Shown here: positions 37,506 to 46,336 of the stretch, piece after piece
Numbering within the stretch: the stretch's first letter is position 1
Layout of the letters: each line of letters begins with the position of its first letter
NCBI GenBank assembly: GCA_963931085.1
Contig: OZ006973.1
Location: 1,178,001-1,242,000, forward strand
Direction of reading: 5' to 3'
DNA: 64,000 nucleotides
DNA from: UMGS1994 sp944386155
GTDB taxonomy: Bacteria; Bacillota; Clostridia; TANB77; CAG-508
The notes under the pieces: model-generated
The model's database searches: none
The model's input: only the letters and a program-made list of their open reading frames with translations
Told to the model about the DNA's origin: nothing
Translations under genes and position numbers: made by a program

Positions 37506-38530
37506 AATTTCACCTTTTTACTTAATATAAACAATATTGATATACTAATAATCGTAATAATTAATATTATTTCTGGATAATCTATTTGCCTTGTCTGATT
37601 TTTAACTTCTATTAAACTTTTACCCTTTTCTTCTATATTACTTACTATATTTTCTACAGTTCCAGACGAACCTTCTTCAAAATATTCTCCATCTGTAAGT
37701 TCCATAGCATCTTTCATTTCTTCTCTATCATCATCAACCATTTTAGTTGGTGATATTCCAAATACAATTATGTTTTTTTCTTTGCAAAACTCTGCCGCTT
37801 CTTTCAAAGTTAATTGTGGCTCCCCTGCTAATTGATTATCTGTTGAAAATATAATAATTCTGGTTCTTTCTTGTTCTTCATCAACATCTGGAAAATCATA
37901 CACACAAGAAGCAAGTCCGTCTCCTATAAGAGAACTCCCATTTGTACTTAAAGTTCCTTCTCTTAAATAGCTTTCATAATATCTACTCTCATCTGATTGA
38001 TTATATATCATCGTATAATCAGAACCATATATTTTAATTGAATTTTCTATGGCTTTTCCTAATGTATCTAATGTATTTAAGACATATTCATAATCATCTG
38101 TAAGTGGCACAAGTAGAACTGAAGAACCATTAAATATACTTATGCCAAAACGTTCTCCTTCCATATTTTGTACAATATCTTTATAACTTTCAATTAATTG
38201 TAAATTCACATTATCAACAGATGTAGATACATCTAAACAAAGCATTATATCTCTAGAATATATTTTTGAATTTTCATTTTCAGTCTTAGATACCCTTGAA
38301 AGTAATACAGTAGAAGATAAAATACAAATTATGCAAATAGCTAAAATCATAAATCTTATAATCTTATATTTTTTCATAAGTATATTATAATAAGGCAAAC
38401 TTTTTGCATATTTAGTATTTGCGATCTTAGTACCATTTTTATATCCAGTTTTCTTTTTTATTTTTACAAAACTTAAAATTAAAATAATTACAATTCCTAC
38501 AAATACTACAAAAGGATATCTTAATTCCAT
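37502..38530 (-). CDS. von Willebrand factor A membrane protein, BatA-like
   Basis: 342 residues with membrane helices at about 8-24, 58-78 and 318-336. The VWA domain carries the full metal site MLCLDVSTSVDNVN (DxSxS) and IIIFSTDNQ. It overlaps the previous gene by 10 bases and the next by 4, so translation is tightly coupled across the operon. Confidence 0.83.
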   Translation of the reverse strand: MELRYPFVVFVGIVIILILSFVKIKKKTGYKNGTKIANTKYAKSLPYYNILMKKYKIIRFMILAICIICILSSTVLLSRVSKTENENSKIYSRDIMLCLDVSTSVDNVNLQLIESYKDIVQNMEGERFGISIFNGSSVLLVPLTDDYEYVLNTLDTLGKAIENSIKIYGSDYTMIYNQSDESRYYESYLREGTLSTNGSSLIGDGLASCVYDFPDVDEEQERTRIIIFSTDNQLAGEPQLTLKEAAEFCKEKNIIVFGISPTKMVDDDREEMKDAMELTDGEYFEEGSSGTVENIVSNIEEKGKSLIEVKNQTRQIDYPEIILIITIISISILFILSKKVKL

Positions 38531-38997
38531 TTTTCTATTACCTTTCTGGTTTTTTCAAGAGAAGTTTTTATATTTCCAACTGAATACTCTGCAAATTCTG
38601 GAGCATAATATTCTTCTATAAGTTCAGATAAAATTGGCATCTTTAATTTCTCTATTTCTCTTAAAGTATAATTTTGAACTTTTATATTTGTAACCTCAAA
38701 AACAAAATATCTAATATTAGCACTCAGCATTTGGTATGCATGTCTTACTGAAATTTTATTTGAATTTAGCTTTTCTTCTATATTGTCTAATCTTTTTAAA
38801 TATTTTTCTTTTATTCTATTAATATCTTTCTCATCTAATTTCTTAATTTCTTCATTTTCAATTTCTATTTTAGGTCTGTTTTTTAGCTTTCTATAAATTA
38901 TAATTGAAATTGTAAGAAGAACTAATAAAATTAATATTATTAGTTCTGGATAAATAGAATATGAAAATGGATCTTGTAAATTAACGCTTGTTTGCAT
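38521..38997 (-). CDS. Bat-operon membrane protein (DUF4381-like)
   Basis: 158 residues: short outer start, one membrane helix (about 17-36), then a helical cytoplasmic domain with YLKRLDNIEEKL and RHAYQMLSANIRYFVFEVTNIKVQNYTLREIE. Position between the DUF58 and BatA genes matches DUF4381-type proteins of MoxR operons. The family call is tentative. Confidence 0.65.
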   Translation of the reverse strand: MQTSVNLQDPFSYSIYPELIILILLVLLTISIIIYRKLKNRPKIEIENEEIKKLDEKDINRIKEKYLKRLDNIEEKLNSNKISVRHAYQMLSANIRYFVFEVTNIKVQNYTLREIEKLKMPILSELIEEYYAPEFAEYSVGNIKTSLEKTRKVIEKWN

Positions 38998-39856
38998 CTC
39001 TATGCCTTTCTAACAATTCAATTGTTTTATTAGTTATTTCTTTAGTATTACTTATTGTAGATATTGAAATCTTATATTTACTACACTTTTTTACACATTT
39101 TTTAAACAAATCTTCTTTTGCTTTTTTTTCTAGTTCAAATAATTTCCTATCATTTAAAAAAATATGTGGTATATAAGATTCTCCATCTATATCATATACT
39201 TTTTTTCCTGTCATATATGCATCAGATATATTCATAATTAATACATCATGTCTTAATGAAAGCTTTTTCAATATATTTTCATCTATATCTTCCATTCCTT
39301 GCAAATCTGTAATTATAAATATAATCATTCTTTTATTAATAAATCTATTTATATAATTTAGTACTTTTACTAAAGAAGATTCATTTACTTTTTCTGAATC
39401 ACTATCATAATTAGATAATATTCTTTCAACATTTATTAAACCTTCTTTAAAAGGAAAGTATGATATTAATCCATCTCTATCATAAGTAGCTCCCACATAA
39501 TCTCCGTTTTTTGATGCTAAATATGCCATAGTTCCAGCACTCATAATTGCAATTTCTTTTTTTAAAACACCGTCACTTGTATCTGCTCTCATTTTTTTTC
39601 CTATATCTAACACAAGCATAATATTATGCTTTTTCTCAGCAATATATTGTCTCACTAAAATATTTCCGCTTCTTGCTGAAGCTTTCCAATCTATATCTTT
39701 TATATTATCTCCTATAACATATTCTCTTAAATCTTCAAAATTCAAGCTTCTACCTTTATAAATGGATTTATATGAACCATCTAATATATTAGAAGTTTTT
39801 TTGCTTGCATATATACTTATATTAGCTTTAATTTTATTAATATAACTTTTTATCAT
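38981..39856 (-). CDS. DUF58 protein of the MoxR operon
   Basis: 291 residues. The DUF58 signature is clear: GRSLNFEDLREYVIGDNIKDIDWKAS region followed by GNILVRQYIAEKKH, then a VWA-like fold with LVLDIGKKM. Overlaps moxR by 4 bases (ATGA) and the next gene by 17. Thought to work with the MoxR ATPase in protein complex maturation. Confidence 0.87.
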   Translation of the reverse strand: MIKSYINKIKANISIYASKKTSNILDGSYKSIYKGRSLNFEDLREYVIGDNIKDIDWKASARSGNILVRQYIAEKKHNIMLVLDIGKKMRADTSDGVLKKEIAIMSAGTMAYLASKNGDYVGATYDRDGLISYFPFKEGLINVERILSNYDSDSEKVNESSLVKVLNYINRFINKRMIIFIITDLQGMEDIDENILKKLSLRHDVLIMNISDAYMTGKKVYDIDGESYIPHIFLNDRKLFELEKKAKEDLFKKCVKKCSKYKISISTISNTKEITNKTIELLERHRDANKR

Positions 39857-40848
39857 GGCGTTTTTATTGCTCCTATTATTGCATCTATTATTTTTTCTAC
39901 TTCAATCTCATCTGCAACAGCTGCATAATTTAATGTTATTCTATGACGTAAAATATTATATCTTAATGATTTTATATCATCTGGTATTACGTAACTTCTT
40001 CCCCTGATTAATGCAACAGCTTTACTAGCTTCCATAAAAGCAATTGTTCCTCTAGTACTAGAACCCATTGTAATATATTTTGAAAGATCTTTTGGTATAA
40101 ATTTATCTGGATGTCTTGTTGCATTTATAATCTCTACGATATACTTTTTAATAGATTCATCTATATACACTCTTTTTGATAATTCTTGTAAATACTTAAC
40201 ATCTTTTAATAAAAGTATTTGCTCTGAGCTACTAATTACGCCATTTTCCATTCTCTTTAATATTTCAAGTTCTTCTTCTCCAGTAGGATAATCTAATTTT
40301 TCTTTTATAAGAAATCTATCAAGTTGTGCTTCTGATAAAAGATATGTTCCTTCTTGTTCTATTGGATTTTGTGTTGCAATTACAATAAAAATATCTGGCA
40401 TTTTATATAAATAACCACCTATACTTATCTGATGTTCTTGCATAGCTTCTAGCATAGCACTTTGTGTTTTAGCACTAGATCTATTAATTTCATCTAGCAA
40501 AACAAAATTAGCATATACTGGCCCTAACTTAATTTCAAAACTATTTGTAGCATAATTAAACATTTGAGTTCCTATAATATCACTTGGAAGTAAATCTGGT
40601 GTACATTGGATTCTTGAAAACTTACCTGATACTGCATCAGTAATAATTTTAGCTGCAGTTGTTTTGGCAAGTCCTGGTACTGATTCGATTAAAACATGAC
40701 TATTTGAAATAAGTGCAATTAATAAAGACATGCCTAAATTTCTTTGTCCTACTATTCTATCAGAATAATATGTCCAAATTTTATTTATTATTTCTTTGGC
40801 CTTTTCTAATTCTTCTACTGAAATATTTGAATTTTCATTTGTGACCAT
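39853..40848 (-). CDS. MoxR-family AAA+ ATPase
   Basis: 331 residues. Walker A is SVPGLAKTTAAK, Walker B VLLDEINRSSAKTQSA, followed by the family block EAMQEHQISIGG and ATQNPIEQEGTYLLSEAQLDRF. First gene of a six-gene operon running to 35795 with overlaps at nearly every junction. MoxR ATPases act as chaperones activating or assembling partner VWA proteins. Confidence 0.94.
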   Translation of the reverse strand: MVTNENSNISVEELEKAKEIINKIWTYYSDRIVGQRNLGMSLLIALISNSHVLIESVPGLAKTTAAKIITDAVSGKFSRIQCTPDLLPSDIIGTQMFNYATNSFEIKLGPVYANFVLLDEINRSSAKTQSAMLEAMQEHQISIGGYLYKMPDIFIVIATQNPIEQEGTYLLSEAQLDRFLIKEKLDYPTGEEELEILKRMENGVISSSEQILLLKDVKYLQELSKRVYIDESIKKYIVEIINATRHPDKFIPKDLSKYITMGSSTRGTIAFMEASKAVALIRGRSYVIPDDIKSLRYNILRHRITLNYAAVADEIEVEKIIDAIIGAIKTP

Positions 40849-40982
40849 ATTTTTTCCTCTCTTTTGTATAAATTAAATTTTTAAAATAAAAAATTAGTAA
40901 AAATATCTTCTTTATAAAATTATATCCTTACTAATTATTAATTTCAATTACATATTTAATTTTTATTTCGATTTAAAAAAAA

Positions 40983-41020
40983 TCGTTCACATACCAAAGC
41001 TATCTTTAGCACATGAACGA
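40983..41020 (-). terminator. Terminator after the SSB-like gene
   Basis: Minus strand: TCGTTCA pairs with TGAACGA, with an inner CTAAAGATAGCTTTGG hairpin, then TTTTTTTT. Confidence 0.8.
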
Positions 41021-41055
41021 TAAATAATAACTAACAATTTAATTAAATTTATGTA

Positions 41056-41742
41056 TTACACAACTGCTTCTGTTTCTGTTTCTTTTTCATCATCTTTTTT
41101 ATCTATAATTTCCATGCTTGAAACTGATACTTCATAAGCAACTCTTGTTTCAGAAGTTCCATCTTCAAATTTCTTTTCGTACTTTCTACTTTGTACTCTA
41201 CCTAAAATTTTTACTTCAGTTCCAACTTCTATATTTTGACAGAATCTAGCATTTCTTCCCCAAGCTATACATGGTATGTAATCACTTTTATTATATGCTC
41301 TATTTACTGCAAGAAGTATATCTGCAATTTCTCTATCAAATGGTGTTTGTCTATAAATAGGTTTTTTACATACATATCCTATTAAAGTAACTTCATTTGA
41401 CACTTTCTTTTTCTCTTCTTCTTCAGAAGTTTCCTCTTCAACTACTTCTGAGATATCTTTTGCAAATACTGTTAGTATTAATCTATTTTTTTCATTTTCA
41501 TAGCTATTATAAGATCTAAACTGACCTTCTATTGCAAGTTCTTTTCCAACTTCAATATCTATATTTGTAATTAATCTTTCTGATACAGTAATTGGAATAA
41601 CATCAACTGCTTTACTTAATCTTGGGACTTCTAAATCAAATATATAGAATTTTTCTCCATAAATTTCATGACTAAAAGTCTTTTCACTACATACTTTTCC
41701 GATTAATACTAGATGGTTATTTTCTAAAAAATTTGTAACCAT
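41056..41742 (-). CDS. Tandem OB-fold single-stranded DNA-binding-like protein
   Basis: 228 residues with two SSB-type OB folds in a row. The first (about 8-105) is divergent; the second (about 118-210) is more typical: NEVTLIGYVCKKPIYRQTPF, ADILLAVNRAYNKSDYIPCIAWGRNA and VKILGRVQSRKYEKK. Ends in an acidic tail without the classical DDDIPF tip. Probably a clostridial SSB paralogue; a separate canonical ssb is expected elsewhere. Confidence 0.78.
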   Translation of the reverse strand: MVTNFLENNHLVLIGKVCSEKTFSHEIYGEKFYIFDLEVPRLSKAVDVIPITVSERLITNIDIEVGKELAIEGQFRSYNSYENEKNRLILTVFAKDISEVVEEETSEEEEKKKVSNEVTLIGYVCKKPIYRQTPFDREIADILLAVNRAYNKSDYIPCIAWGRNARFCQNIEVGTEVKILGRVQSRKYEKKFEDGTSETRVAYEVSVSSMEIIDKKDDEKETETEAVV

Positions 41743-41872
41743 TTTTTCTCCTCCTTAAATATTTATCTAACGTACTTTATATATATGTCCGTATTTATTG
41801 TTTTCTTTAGACTGTAAACAACTATATTATACCACTAATTTTTTCCTTTGTCTACATAAAATGTTAATTTTA

Positions 41873-42358
41873 TTAAATAATAATCTCTAAAATACAAACA
41901 CTCGCAAAAAAATGTACTCCATTTTTCCCGGTTTCATAAGCATTTTTTATTTCCATATTTTTAAGTCTCATATTATTTAAACTAATTATTTCTCTTTGCA
42001 ATTCAAGAATTATGTTATTCTCCTCGCAACTTGTTATTGTAACAGTTGATTTCTTATTAAATCCATAAGTAATTACTTGTGCTTTTACATTCTCAACAAT
42101 TTTAATATTTTCTTTATAGTCTATATTTAAAATTATTATTTTTGCAGAGTTTAATATAATATTTAAATAATTATCACATTTTTCTAAATCAATTTTATAA
42201 TTGATTATTAATACATCAAATTTTACATTTTTAAAATTTAATAAATTATTCTGATTCATTTTGGTTATAGTACATTTTTTAAAAATATCTTTTTCTTCTA
42301 ATACTCTACTTGTATCAATTGTATTACAAGTTTTTTCAATTATTCCTACTAAATACAT
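41873..42358 (-). CDS. Hypothetical protein with a Mur-ligase-like motif
   Basis: 161 residues of unknown function. The segment KAQVITYGFNKKSTVTITS resembles the start of the Mur ligase C-terminal domain, where such proteins read YGF...ATVTA, but no ATP-binding loop is present. It starts head-to-head with the CnaB-like gene on the other strand. It sits just upstream of the SSB-like gene, with about 130 bases between. Confidence 0.55.
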   Translation of the reverse strand: MYLVGIIEKTCNTIDTSRVLEEKDIFKKCTITKMNQNNLLNFKNVKFDVLIINYKIDLEKCDNYLNIILNSAKIIILNIDYKENIKIVENVKAQVITYGFNKKSTVTITSCEENNIILELQREIISLNNMRLKNMEIKNAYETGKNGVHFFASVCILEIII

Positions 42359-42525
42359 ATTATTATTAAATCCTTTCGTTTTATAAAGAAAAATATATAT
42401 TGCTAGTATTAGTAAGTTTTATATATTTATTCAAAAATTGCTTTTTCATGTCCTCACATAAAAAAATAATAATCATATTATATATTAAGCGAAAGCAAAT
42501 ATATAAAAAAGGATGGACTAAAATT

Positions 42526-42966
42526 ATGGAATTTAATAAATATGACAAATGTGATTTAAAACAATTAGTGTCTGTAGATGGTTTTATCCAAAAAGGTAGA
42601 CAATTTGATGTAGAAATTACAGTTCCTGAAGATAATAGAAATGTTATTTATGGAATTTTAAAAAATCAATATAATGAACCTCTTAAAGATGCTGTTGTAA
42701 AATTAATTGAAGTATTAGATGATTGTGGCACAAAAGAAAGAAGACCTGTTTCTCATACTTTTACAGATAAGAATGGTGAATTTGTATTTGGACCACTTTG
42801 TCCAGATAGAAAATATGAAATTCAAATATGGTATAACGCCGTAAATCAAGTAAAAATATGTGAAGATTGTAGTAGAGTTCAAGAATGTCTAAAAGGCGCA
42901 GAACTTGGTGACTGTCCAAAAAAACCAATACTTCAAAAACCTGATTGTGATTTCAAATGTAACTAA
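42526..42966 (+). CDS. Small CnaB/carboxypeptidase-regulatory-like domain protein
   Basis: 146 residues from ATG 42526, behind AAAGGA; a longer frame to 42400 lacks a ribosome-binding site. One transthyretin-like beta-sandwich: RNVIYGILKNQYNEPLKDAV, FTDKNGEFVFGPLCPDRKYE. The end is Cys-rich with CEDCSRVQECLKG and KPDCDFKCN. No signal peptide or sortase motif, so a surface role is unproven; small Cys-rich proteins of this type occur in spore-forming clostridia. A terminator repeat follows. Confidence 0.7.
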   Translation: MEFNKYDKCDLKQLVSVDGFIQKGRQFDVEITVPEDNRNVIYGILKNQYNEPLKDAVVKLIEVLDDCGTKERRPVSHTFTDKNGEFVFGPLCPDRKYEIQIWYNAVNQVKICEDCSRVQECLKGAELGDCPKKPILQKPDCDFKCN

Positions 42967-42971
42967 TAAAA

Positions 42972-43013
42972 AATAAATAAAGGTCTAGCTTTATATAAGT
43001 TAGACCTTTAATA
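42972..43013. repeat. 42-bp repeat, copy 1 (terminator hairpin)
   Basis: Identical over 42 bases, same orientation, to 46110-46151. It contains the hairpin aaggtcta...tagacctt with T-rich flanks and lies between convergent genes, so it acts as a bidirectional terminator. The two copies bracket the ABC exporter and secreted-protein genes. Confidence 0.88.
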
Positions 43014-43036
43014 AAATTTGTAATTAATAATTAAAT

Positions 43037-44518
43037 TTATCTGTTCTTTATATCTCCTTTTATAAAAAATACAAAAGTAGGAATTAATATTAATATAAAA
43101 TATATTAGAATTATTGCTATAGAAAAATTTACATTCATTACTTCAAACTCTGGAAGTTTACCAAATAAGTAGTTAGATAAATCCCAGTTAGTAGTTAAAA
43201 AATATCTAGTATATAAAATTGTTTTTTCATTAATACCTGTAACACCCAATATATTAAAAAAATATACAAATATAGGAGCTATAGATGCAATTATTGTACT
43301 TCCAAATATTGTACTACATCCAAAAGCTATAATACAAATTGATAAAAACATTGGCAATTTTAAAGCAAATTGAACACATAAGTATTCAAACATATTCATT
43401 GATACTATTCTTTCTTCATTAAAATTATAAATTATCATTGGAATATTTAATGTATCCGTTCCATAAATCATTATGTTTGAAATGCATACCATTAAAACAA
43501 CTAAAACTGTAATTGTAATCATCACACATATTGATGCAACAAATTTTGACACTATTATTTGCATTCTTGTGTATGGTCTTATTAATAATTGTTTTATCGT
43601 TCCTTTATTATATTCTTCACTAACAATTACAGCTGTCACTAAAATAATTAATAAGACGATATATATCTGTTGATTTTCAAGATTAAATACACTTCCAATT
43701 CTATATCTTGATGTATATGTGTTTTGTATATCTTGTTTATTTTCTATTATGTAAATACTTTTAGCTTGTCTTTCTTTAAATTGCTGATATGCTAATTTAT
43801 TTGTATATTCATCATCATTATTATTTTTAATATAATATAATCCCATTGTAGAAAGCTCATACTCTTGTATTGCCTCATTTAAATAATCAAAAGCAAATGG
43901 AATATTTTCTTTAATTCTCATCTCTAATGAACTTATTTTCACTTCATTCTCGCGTATAATCTCTTTAATTTCTTTCTCGTCATATAAATTATCTTTATTT
44001 GTTTTTATATCTTCTATGTTTCCTTCGTATTTTGAAATTAAAAGTTTAGCAAATTCTATCCAATCATTATTCTTAAAAATATTATTAATAGAATCAAATT
44101 TTTTCTTTGATTCTTCTTGATCTATAATTTCTTCAAATTCATATTTTTCTCCTTCAAAGCAAATTTTTTGTTGTTCTAAAAAAACATAATCAAAAAACAT
44201 ATCATGTGCTATATTATTACTTTGAAAATAAACTTGCATCTGCCATGATTCTTCTCCATAATTATCTTTGATACTTTTTGCAATTTCAATATCTGTCTTC
44301 AATCTTGTATATTCTACTAATCCTTGATATGTCGTTGTATCAATAGAACTAATTTCTAAATTTTTATTTGTAATATATATCCAATATTCGCTATATTCTT
44401 CTTCTTTTTGAGATTTATATGTAGTATAAAAAATAGCTATAAAAATTAATAGTAGTATTATATATAAACTTTTTTTTGAAAAAATTTTAATAAGTTCATT
44501 TTTAATTAATTTAATCAA
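43037..44518 (-). CDS. ABC-2 type transporter permease
   Basis: 493 residues. One helix at the start (about 19-37), a large extracytoplasmic domain of about 230 residues rich in Glu and Lys, then five to six C-terminal helices with SEEYNKGTIKQLLIRPYTR, the usual cytoplasmic signature of this permease class. Overlaps the ATPase gene by 8 bases. Substrate unknown; the pair looks like an exporter. Confidence 0.85.
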   Translation of the reverse strand: MIKLIKNELIKIFSKKSLYIILLLIFIAIFYTTYKSQKEEEYSEYWIYITNKNLEISSIDTTTYQGLVEYTRLKTDIEIAKSIKDNYGEESWQMQVYFQSNNIAHDMFFDYVFLEQQKICFEGEKYEFEEIIDQEESKKKFDSINNIFKNNDWIEFAKLLISKYEGNIEDIKTNKDNLYDEKEIKEIIRENEVKISSLEMRIKENIPFAFDYLNEAIQEYELSTMGLYYIKNNNDDEYTNKLAYQQFKERQAKSIYIIENKQDIQNTYTSRYRIGSVFNLENQQIYIVLLIILVTAVIVSEEYNKGTIKQLLIRPYTRMQIIVSKFVASICVMITITVLVVLMVCISNIMIYGTDTLNIPMIIYNFNEERIVSMNMFEYLCVQFALKLPMFLSICIIAFGCSTIFGSTIIASIAPIFVYFFNILGVTGINEKTILYTRYFLTTNWDLSNYLFGKLPEFEVMNVNFSIAIILIYFILILIPTFVFFIKGDIKNR

Positions 44519-45420
44519 TTTTATTACCTCCTATCTTCTCTAAGAAGGCTTCTTCTAATGTTTGTTCCTTTTTTATTATTTCATATATTTTTATATTTTC
44601 TTTATCTAATTTTTTAGCAAAATTAAATATCTTCTCTTTATCTATTTCTATCAAAATTGTAGTATCATCCAATATTTCTATTTTTTCGTTTTTTATTAAT
44701 TTATCTATATTATTTGCATCATTTACTTTTATAATATACTTATCATTCTTTCCTTTCAGATCATCAATTTTACTTTTTTCGATTAATCTTCCGTTTTTGT
44801 AATATACAAACCTTTGTACAAATAGACTCAATCTCTGATAAATTATGACTAGATATAATTATTCCTGTATTTTCTTTTTTTGCTATCTTTAATAATAAAT
44901 TTCTTAATTCTACAATTCCTTCTGGATCTAATCCATTTGTTGGTTCATCTAAAACTAAAATATTAGGTTTATTTAGTATAGCAGTAGCAATTCCTAATCT
45001 TTGTTTCATTCCTAAAGAATATTTAGAAACCAAATCATTAATTCTATTTTCTAATCCTACTAATTTTATAACTTCATTTATTCTTTTATTATCTATATTA
45101 GGATATAAATCCGCAACTAATTTTAAATTTCTACGTCCGGATAAATAAGTATAAAAATCTGGGTTTTCTACAATTGCACCTACCCTCTCTATTGCCTTTC
45201 TAAAATTCTTATTTAAATCATATCCATTTATTAAAACATTGCCACTAGTTAATCTTTGTAATCCTAAAATTAATTTTATAATAGTGGTTTTTCCAGCTCC
45301 ATTTGGACCTATTATTCCTAAAATTTCAGATTCTTTTAAATCAATATTTATATCACTTACTATTGTCTTGTTTCCTATTTTTTTACAAATGTTTTCACAC
45401 TTGAGTATTATATTTTCCAT
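44511..45420 (-). CDS. ABC transporter ATPase, +1 shift at CGG
   Basis: ATP-binding partner of the ABC-2 permease. Walker A GPNGAGKTTI, signature YSLGMKQRLGIA (LGMKQ in place of LSGGQ, common in this subfamily), Walker B NILVLDEPTNGLD, H-loop ISSHNLSEIE. At codon 210 CGG (44793-44791) follows CILQK; the zero frame stops six codons later. Skipping C gives GRLIEKSKIDDLKGKN and the accessory C-terminal domain. Length 910 = 3x303+1, 302 residues. Without the shift the core ATPase would survive but lose its C-terminal third. Confidence 0.87.
44791..44793 (-). other. +1 frameshift site, in-frame CGG (ABC ATPase codon 210)
   Basis: Context TTA CAA AAA CGG AAG ATT. Skipping C gives GGA AGA TTA ATC GAA, reading LQKGRLIE, the normal strand after the H-loop. 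Confidence 0.87.
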
Positions 45421-45563
45421 ATTTTTTCCTCCTTGGAAATATTATATTTATTTTTACAATCTTTTACAATAATTTATTGACGTTTTTTTGCTTTTCATGC
45501 ATATTATTTGCGATTCTGTTGGTAAATACTCCTATCGACGATATCTTTATTGCCACAGAATTA

Positions 45564-45576
45564 GTGAACTGGTTAA
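45564..45576 (+). repeat. 13-bp inverted repeat, left arm
   Basis: gtgaactggttaa is the exact reverse complement of 46062-46074. The pair encloses the secreted-protein gene. Confidence 0.8.
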
Positions 45577-45602
45577 CTTCACAGAAAGGATAAGTGGATT
45601 TA

Positions 45603-46028
45603 ATGACAAAAAAGAAAATACTTTCGATAATCTTTTTATTTATTACCATTTTTTCAACTACAATTCCAGCATATGCTTCAGAAAATGTAAATAACTCTAC
45701 TACATTTTCTGTTCGGGAAGTACCTAATACAGCATCCGGAACATATAGGGAAAAAACAGAAATTCAATTTATTGTAGACGCTGATATCTTTTTAATCACA
45801 GGTAAATCCAATCCGAAAATAACAATTTCATTATCGGGAAACTCAGATACTAAATATACCATTTGGGTAATACCTCCATATGGAGATCCAAAAAATTCTA
45901 AAATTAACGCAGATGGTAGTTCTTGTAGTTTTTCTTTTTCGGGAAGTGGCTATTATAAAATTGAAATCTGGCCTTTTGAAGGAAATGTTGGAAGTAGCAC
46001 AGTAACTGCAAACATAAGCACAAAATAA
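45603..46028 (+). CDS. Secreted beta-sandwich-like protein in a repeat-bounded cassette
   Basis: 141 residues from ATG 45603 (GTG 45594 in the same frame is possible but only 3 bases from AAAGGA). A clear signal peptide (KKKILSIIFLFITIFSTTI, cleavage near AYASE) is followed by a domain of alternating strands and no cysteine pair. Function unknown. It holds an in-frame CGG (45714-45716) that must be read as Arg: a +1 shift there soon meets a stop. This is unlike the native genes. With the 13-bp inverted repeats around it I infer a recently acquired cassette. Confidence 0.65.
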   Translation: MTKKKILSIIFLFITIFSTTIPAYASENVNNSTTFSVREVPNTASGTYREKTEIQFIVDADIFLITGKSNPKITISLSGNSDTKYTIWVIPPYGDPKNSKINADGSSCSFSFSGSGYYKIEIWPFEGNVGSSTVTANISTK

Positions 46029-46061
46029 TTTTTCTGAAACTAGTATAATTATTACTTTTCA

Positions 46062-46074
46062 TTAACCAGTTCAC
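46062..46074 (-). repeat. 13-bp inverted repeat, right arm
   Basis: ttaaccagttcac, reverse complement of 45564-45576, lies between the secreted-protein gene and its terminator. Confidence 0.8.
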
Positions 46075-46075
46075 A

Positions 46076-46106
46076 AAAGGCTCCTTGTTTTTGGAGCCTT
46101 TTTTAT
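46076..46106 (+). terminator. Terminator of the secreted-protein gene
   Basis: aaaggctcc pairs with ggagccttt around a ttgttttt loop, followed by more T. Confidence 0.85.
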
Positions 46107-46109
46107 TTG

Positions 46110-46151
46110 AATAAATAAAGGTCTAGCTTTATATAAGTTAGACCTTTAATA
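46110..46151. repeat. 42-bp repeat, copy 2 (terminator hairpin)
   Basis: Same 42 bases as 42972-43013. Here it ends the minus-strand 48-residue gene that stops at 46153. Confidence 0.88.
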
Positions 46152-46152
46152 C

Positions 46153-46299
46153 TTATAGAGCAGTTACACCCATTTTCTTCATTAATCTTTTTCCTGTTTT
46201 CATCATCTTTTTCTTATTTGCTTTTATAGAATCTCCATAAGTCATTAGCACTCCAGCAGTAATAGCTGAACCAATTATTGCACCTTTTATAAAATTCAT
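46153..46299 (-). CDS. 48-residue basic membrane protein
   Basis: Starts at ATG 46299 with GGAGGTAGTGAT just upstream, a strong site. One short hydrophobic segment (IKGAIIGSAITAGVLMTYG) is followed by a Lys/Met-rich basic tail ending KKMGVTAL. It resembles small YtxH-like proteins but is too short to assign. Terminated by the 42-bp repeat. Confidence 0.7.
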   Translation of the reverse strand: MNFIKGAIIGSAITAGVLMTYGDSIKANKKKMMKTGKRLMKKMGVTAL

Positions 46300-46336
46300 A
46301 TCACTACCTCCAATATTTATATTTTATACAATATTA

